A DNA stretch of 64,000 nucleotides from contig NZ_FOTR01000001.1 in the NCBI RefSeq assembly GCF_900114645.1, forward strand, positions 682,001 to 746,000, read 5' to 3'. The notes beneath the pieces were generated by a model. The model was not told the origin of the DNA and made no database searches. It saw only the letters and a program-made list of their open reading frames with translations. Each line of letters starts with the position of its first letter. Position 1 is the stretch's first letter. Shown piece by piece: positions 62,390 to 64,000 of the stretch. The DNA is from Gracilibacillus orientalis. GTDB taxonomy: Bacteria; Bacillota; Bacilli; Bacillales; Amphibacillaceae. A program made the translations under genes and the position numbers.

Positions 62390-63279
62390 TACTCCTTCCC
62401 TCCTTTTTTATTTCTTTTTTTCATTACCACCTGACTGACTACTATCAAAATTAAACTGATGATAATAATCATAGTCGATATTGCTGATCCAAACCCATAA
62501 CGGTAAACAACAAAAGTATTATTGTACATATACGTAGCTAACAATTCCGTTGATTGAGCTGGACCTCCACCTGTCATAACAAACACTTGGTCAAATGCTT
62601 TTAAACTTCCTGATATACATAGTACAATAGCCACTTTTATTGTTGTCCACATCATTGGCAATGTTACGTAGATTAACTTTTTCAAACCATTGGCACCATC
62701 AATCTTTGCGGCCTCTTCAATTTCTGAAGGAATGTTTTGCATGGCAGCAATAAATATAATTAAATACGGACCAATATAGTTCCATATGATCGGCACCGAA
62801 ACCGCATACATGTTCACGCTTGGATCAGATAGCCATGACTTAGTCCATGACTCAAGTCCAATCCATTCTAAAAACGAATTCACAATCCCAAATTGCGGAT
62901 TATAAATATAACCCCAGATTAACCCTACAACAACTGTAGAGATAACCATCGGCAAAAAAACAGCCGAACGTACAAAACGCTGAAATAAAGATATTTTACG
63001 CAACATCAGTGCTAAAAACAATGCAACTGGAACTTGACCAAAAACCGAAGCAGCGACAATTATAAGATTATTCTTAAGTGCGCGCCAAAAGATAGGGTCT
63101 TTTATCACTTCGATATAATTTTCTAATCCAATAAATTTAGGGTCAGTTGTACCTGTCCAGCTAAAAAAACCATAGTACGAGGACCAAAATATTGGCACAA
63201 TAACAATAACTGTATAGATTAACAAGGCAGGCATCAGCGACAGAATCAACCAATATCTTACCTTTAAAATATTCTGCAT
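62389..63279 (-). CDS. ABC sugar permease, MalF type (third importer)
   Basis: 296 residues, six membrane helices, EAA loop EIEEAAKIDGANGLKKLIYVTLPMMWT. It starts at ATG 63279 with AAAGGAGAG upstream. It is transcribed between the binding-protein and MalG-type genes, and an intercistronic hairpin (63331-63366) precedes it. Confidence 0.93.
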   Translation of the reverse strand: MQNILKVRYWLILSLMPALLIYTVIVIVPIFWSSYYGFFSWTGTTDPKFIGLENYIEVIKDPIFWRALKNNLIIVAASVFGQVPVALFLALMLRKISLFQRFVRSAVFLPMVISTVVVGLIWGYIYNPQFGIVNSFLEWIGLESWTKSWLSDPSVNMYAVSVPIIWNYIGPYLIIFIAAMQNIPSEIEEAAKIDGANGLKKLIYVTLPMMWTTIKVAIVLCISGSLKAFDQVFVMTGGGPAQSTELLATYMYNNTFVVYRYGFGSAISTMIIIISLILIVVSQVVMKKRNKKGGKE

Positions 63280-63330
63280 GTAAATCTCTCCTTTACCAAA
63301 CTAGGAAAAGACGAACGAAATGGAACGATG

Positions 63331-63366
63331 AGTGATAGTCCTAAGTAACGATGTAGGACTACCACT
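63331..63366 (-). other. Intercistronic hairpin between binding-protein and MalF-type genes
   Basis: AGTG-TAGTCCTA pairs with TAGGACTA-CACT, with no T-run. Same position as the hairpin at 46621-46655 in the second fructan operon, consistent with protecting the binding-protein message. Confidence 0.65.
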
Positions 63367-63377
63367 TTTGTCAAACA

Positions 63378-64000
63378 TTATTCTTCATTTTGGGCATTTT
63401 CTTGTGCTTGTTGTAGCTTATTTGCTACCGCTTCCACATCTCCATCTAACATAATTTCTTGCAATCCGTTATTAATTGCTTCACCCGCACCCGAAGATAA
63501 ATGCAAATCATACACAGGGGCAAATTCAACGCTGCGCACCAATTCAAAAGCTTCATAATATAATGTGGATACTTTGTCTTGATCAATCTCAACATCGTAC
63601 ATAACCATGGAATCACTCTCAGCTATAGCTTTTTGTGCTTCGTCATTGCTTAAGGCATAAATTAAATCTAATGCTGCATCCTTTACCTCACCTTCAGCAT
63701 TACTATTTAATACAAAACCTCCACCTGGACCGCCGGTTATCGTATTAGCTTTACCTTCTCCCTCAGGAATACTAGGAATAACCGTGACACCAATATTATT
63801 TAATTGATCCTCAGAAACAGTTGAACCGAAACTACTGATCGTCCAGGATCCATTAATCATCATAGCTGCATTTTCTTGCAGGAAATATTGCTCAGCTTGG
63901 GTATTATCCATGCTATTTGCTCCTTCTGGATATGCACCAGCATCAACTAATTGTTTAAAATACTCTAATGCTTCGATAAAAACGGGATCTGTAAAAGAAG
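63378..64000 (-). CDS. ABC sugar-binding protein, SBP_bac_1 type (partial, C-terminal part)
   Basis: About 206 residues; the frame continues off the right edge, so the internal Met at 63911 is not the start. It reads FTDPVFIEALEYFKQLVDAGAYPEG, then EQYFLQENAAMMINGSW (the binding-protein block FxxGkAAMmiNGsW), GGPGGGFVLNS and DEAQKAIAES. C-terminal half of a MalE-like lipoprotein, first gene of the third importer operon. Confidence 0.92.
   Translation of the reverse strand, partial: SFTDPVFIEALEYFKQLVDAGAYPEGANSMDNTQAEQYFLQENAAMMINGSWTISSFGSTVSEDQLNNIGVTVIPSIPEGEGKANTITGGPGGGFVLNSNAEGEVKDAALDLIYALSNDEAQKAIAESDSMVMYDVEIDQDKVSTLYYEAFELVRSVEFAPVYDLHLSSGAGEAINNGLQEIMLDGDVEAVANKLQQAQENAQNEE

Noticed and set aside
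1-64000. CRISPR arrays, tRNA or rRNA genes, prophage
   Set aside because: No regularly spaced repeats, no cloverleaf or rRNA sequence, and no phage structural genes were seen.

Overview
Low-GC Gram-positive DNA, most likely from a halophilic or alkaliphilic member of the Bacillaceae (Gracilibacillus, Amphibacillus or Oceanobacillus type). The evidence is AT-rich codon use, strong AGGAGG-type ribosome sites, lipoprotein-type binding proteins, YesM/YesN-type two-component systems, a PyrR attenuator, CcpA-like cre sites and a BH0509-family miniprotein. Genus is an inference. Almost everything concerns sugar uptake and breakdown.

Region by region. (1) 1-8046, minus strand: a YtfQ-type furanose ABC importer (binding protein, ATPase, start of a permease) interleaved with a histidine kinase, an AraC-type response regulator and an unusual membrane-anchored protein made of two binding-protein domains in tandem. 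(2) 8320-12447, minus: a TRAP transporter (DctP, DctQ, DctM) and an SMP-30/gluconolactonase-like enzyme. (3) 12626-15470, plus: cytosine permease and cytosine deaminase behind a PyrR-type attenuator; the 3' end of a nucleoside hydrolase lies just beyond. (4) 15672-17837: a tnpB-only IS200/IS605-type element (TnpB with intact RuvC residues but no zinc-ribbon cysteines) abutting that fragment. (5) 17.9-22.9 kb: phosphoesterase, GNAT acetyltransferase, a frameshifted HEPN-like gene with another remnant, an AzgA-type purine permease and a miniprotein. (6) 23.0-49.1 kb, minus: a large fructan (levan/inulin/sucrose) utilisation locus with fructokinase, four intact GH32 enzymes plus one ruined copy, two ABC importers lacking their own ATPase, a second kinase/regulator pair with its own orphan binding protein, and two LacI regulators with visible operators. 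(7) 49.8-52.3 kb: membrane exporter-like protein, a Gln/Asn-rich small protein and a VOC protein. (8) 52.5-57.2 kb, plus: a fructose PTS operon (RpiR regulator, 1-phosphofructokinase, EIIBC, EIIA, class II aldolase). (9) 57.6-64.0 kb, minus: MFS transporter, a 37-residue membrane peptide, YdcF-like protein, 2-hydroxyacid dehydrogenase, and a third sugar ABC importer followed by the remains of a GH20-like hexosaminidase. Two copies of a structured intergenic repeat lie at 57.2 and 59.7 kb.

Working model: a secreted 1261-residue levanase cuts fructan outside the cell. Fructo-oligosaccharides enter through the two ABC importers and are hydrolysed inside by three cytosolic GH32 proteins. Free fructose is phosphorylated by fructokinase or taken up by the fructose PTS. 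Control is layered: two LacI repressors, a YesM/YesN system with an attached binding protein, an RpiR regulator and probably CcpA. The most unusual points are the double-binding-protein sensor of locus 1, a LamG-GH32 protein whose catalytic nucleophile position is Glu instead of Asp, the zinc-ribbon-less TnpB with a recognisable guide-RNA end, and the operator/terminator arrangements in front of the fructan genes.
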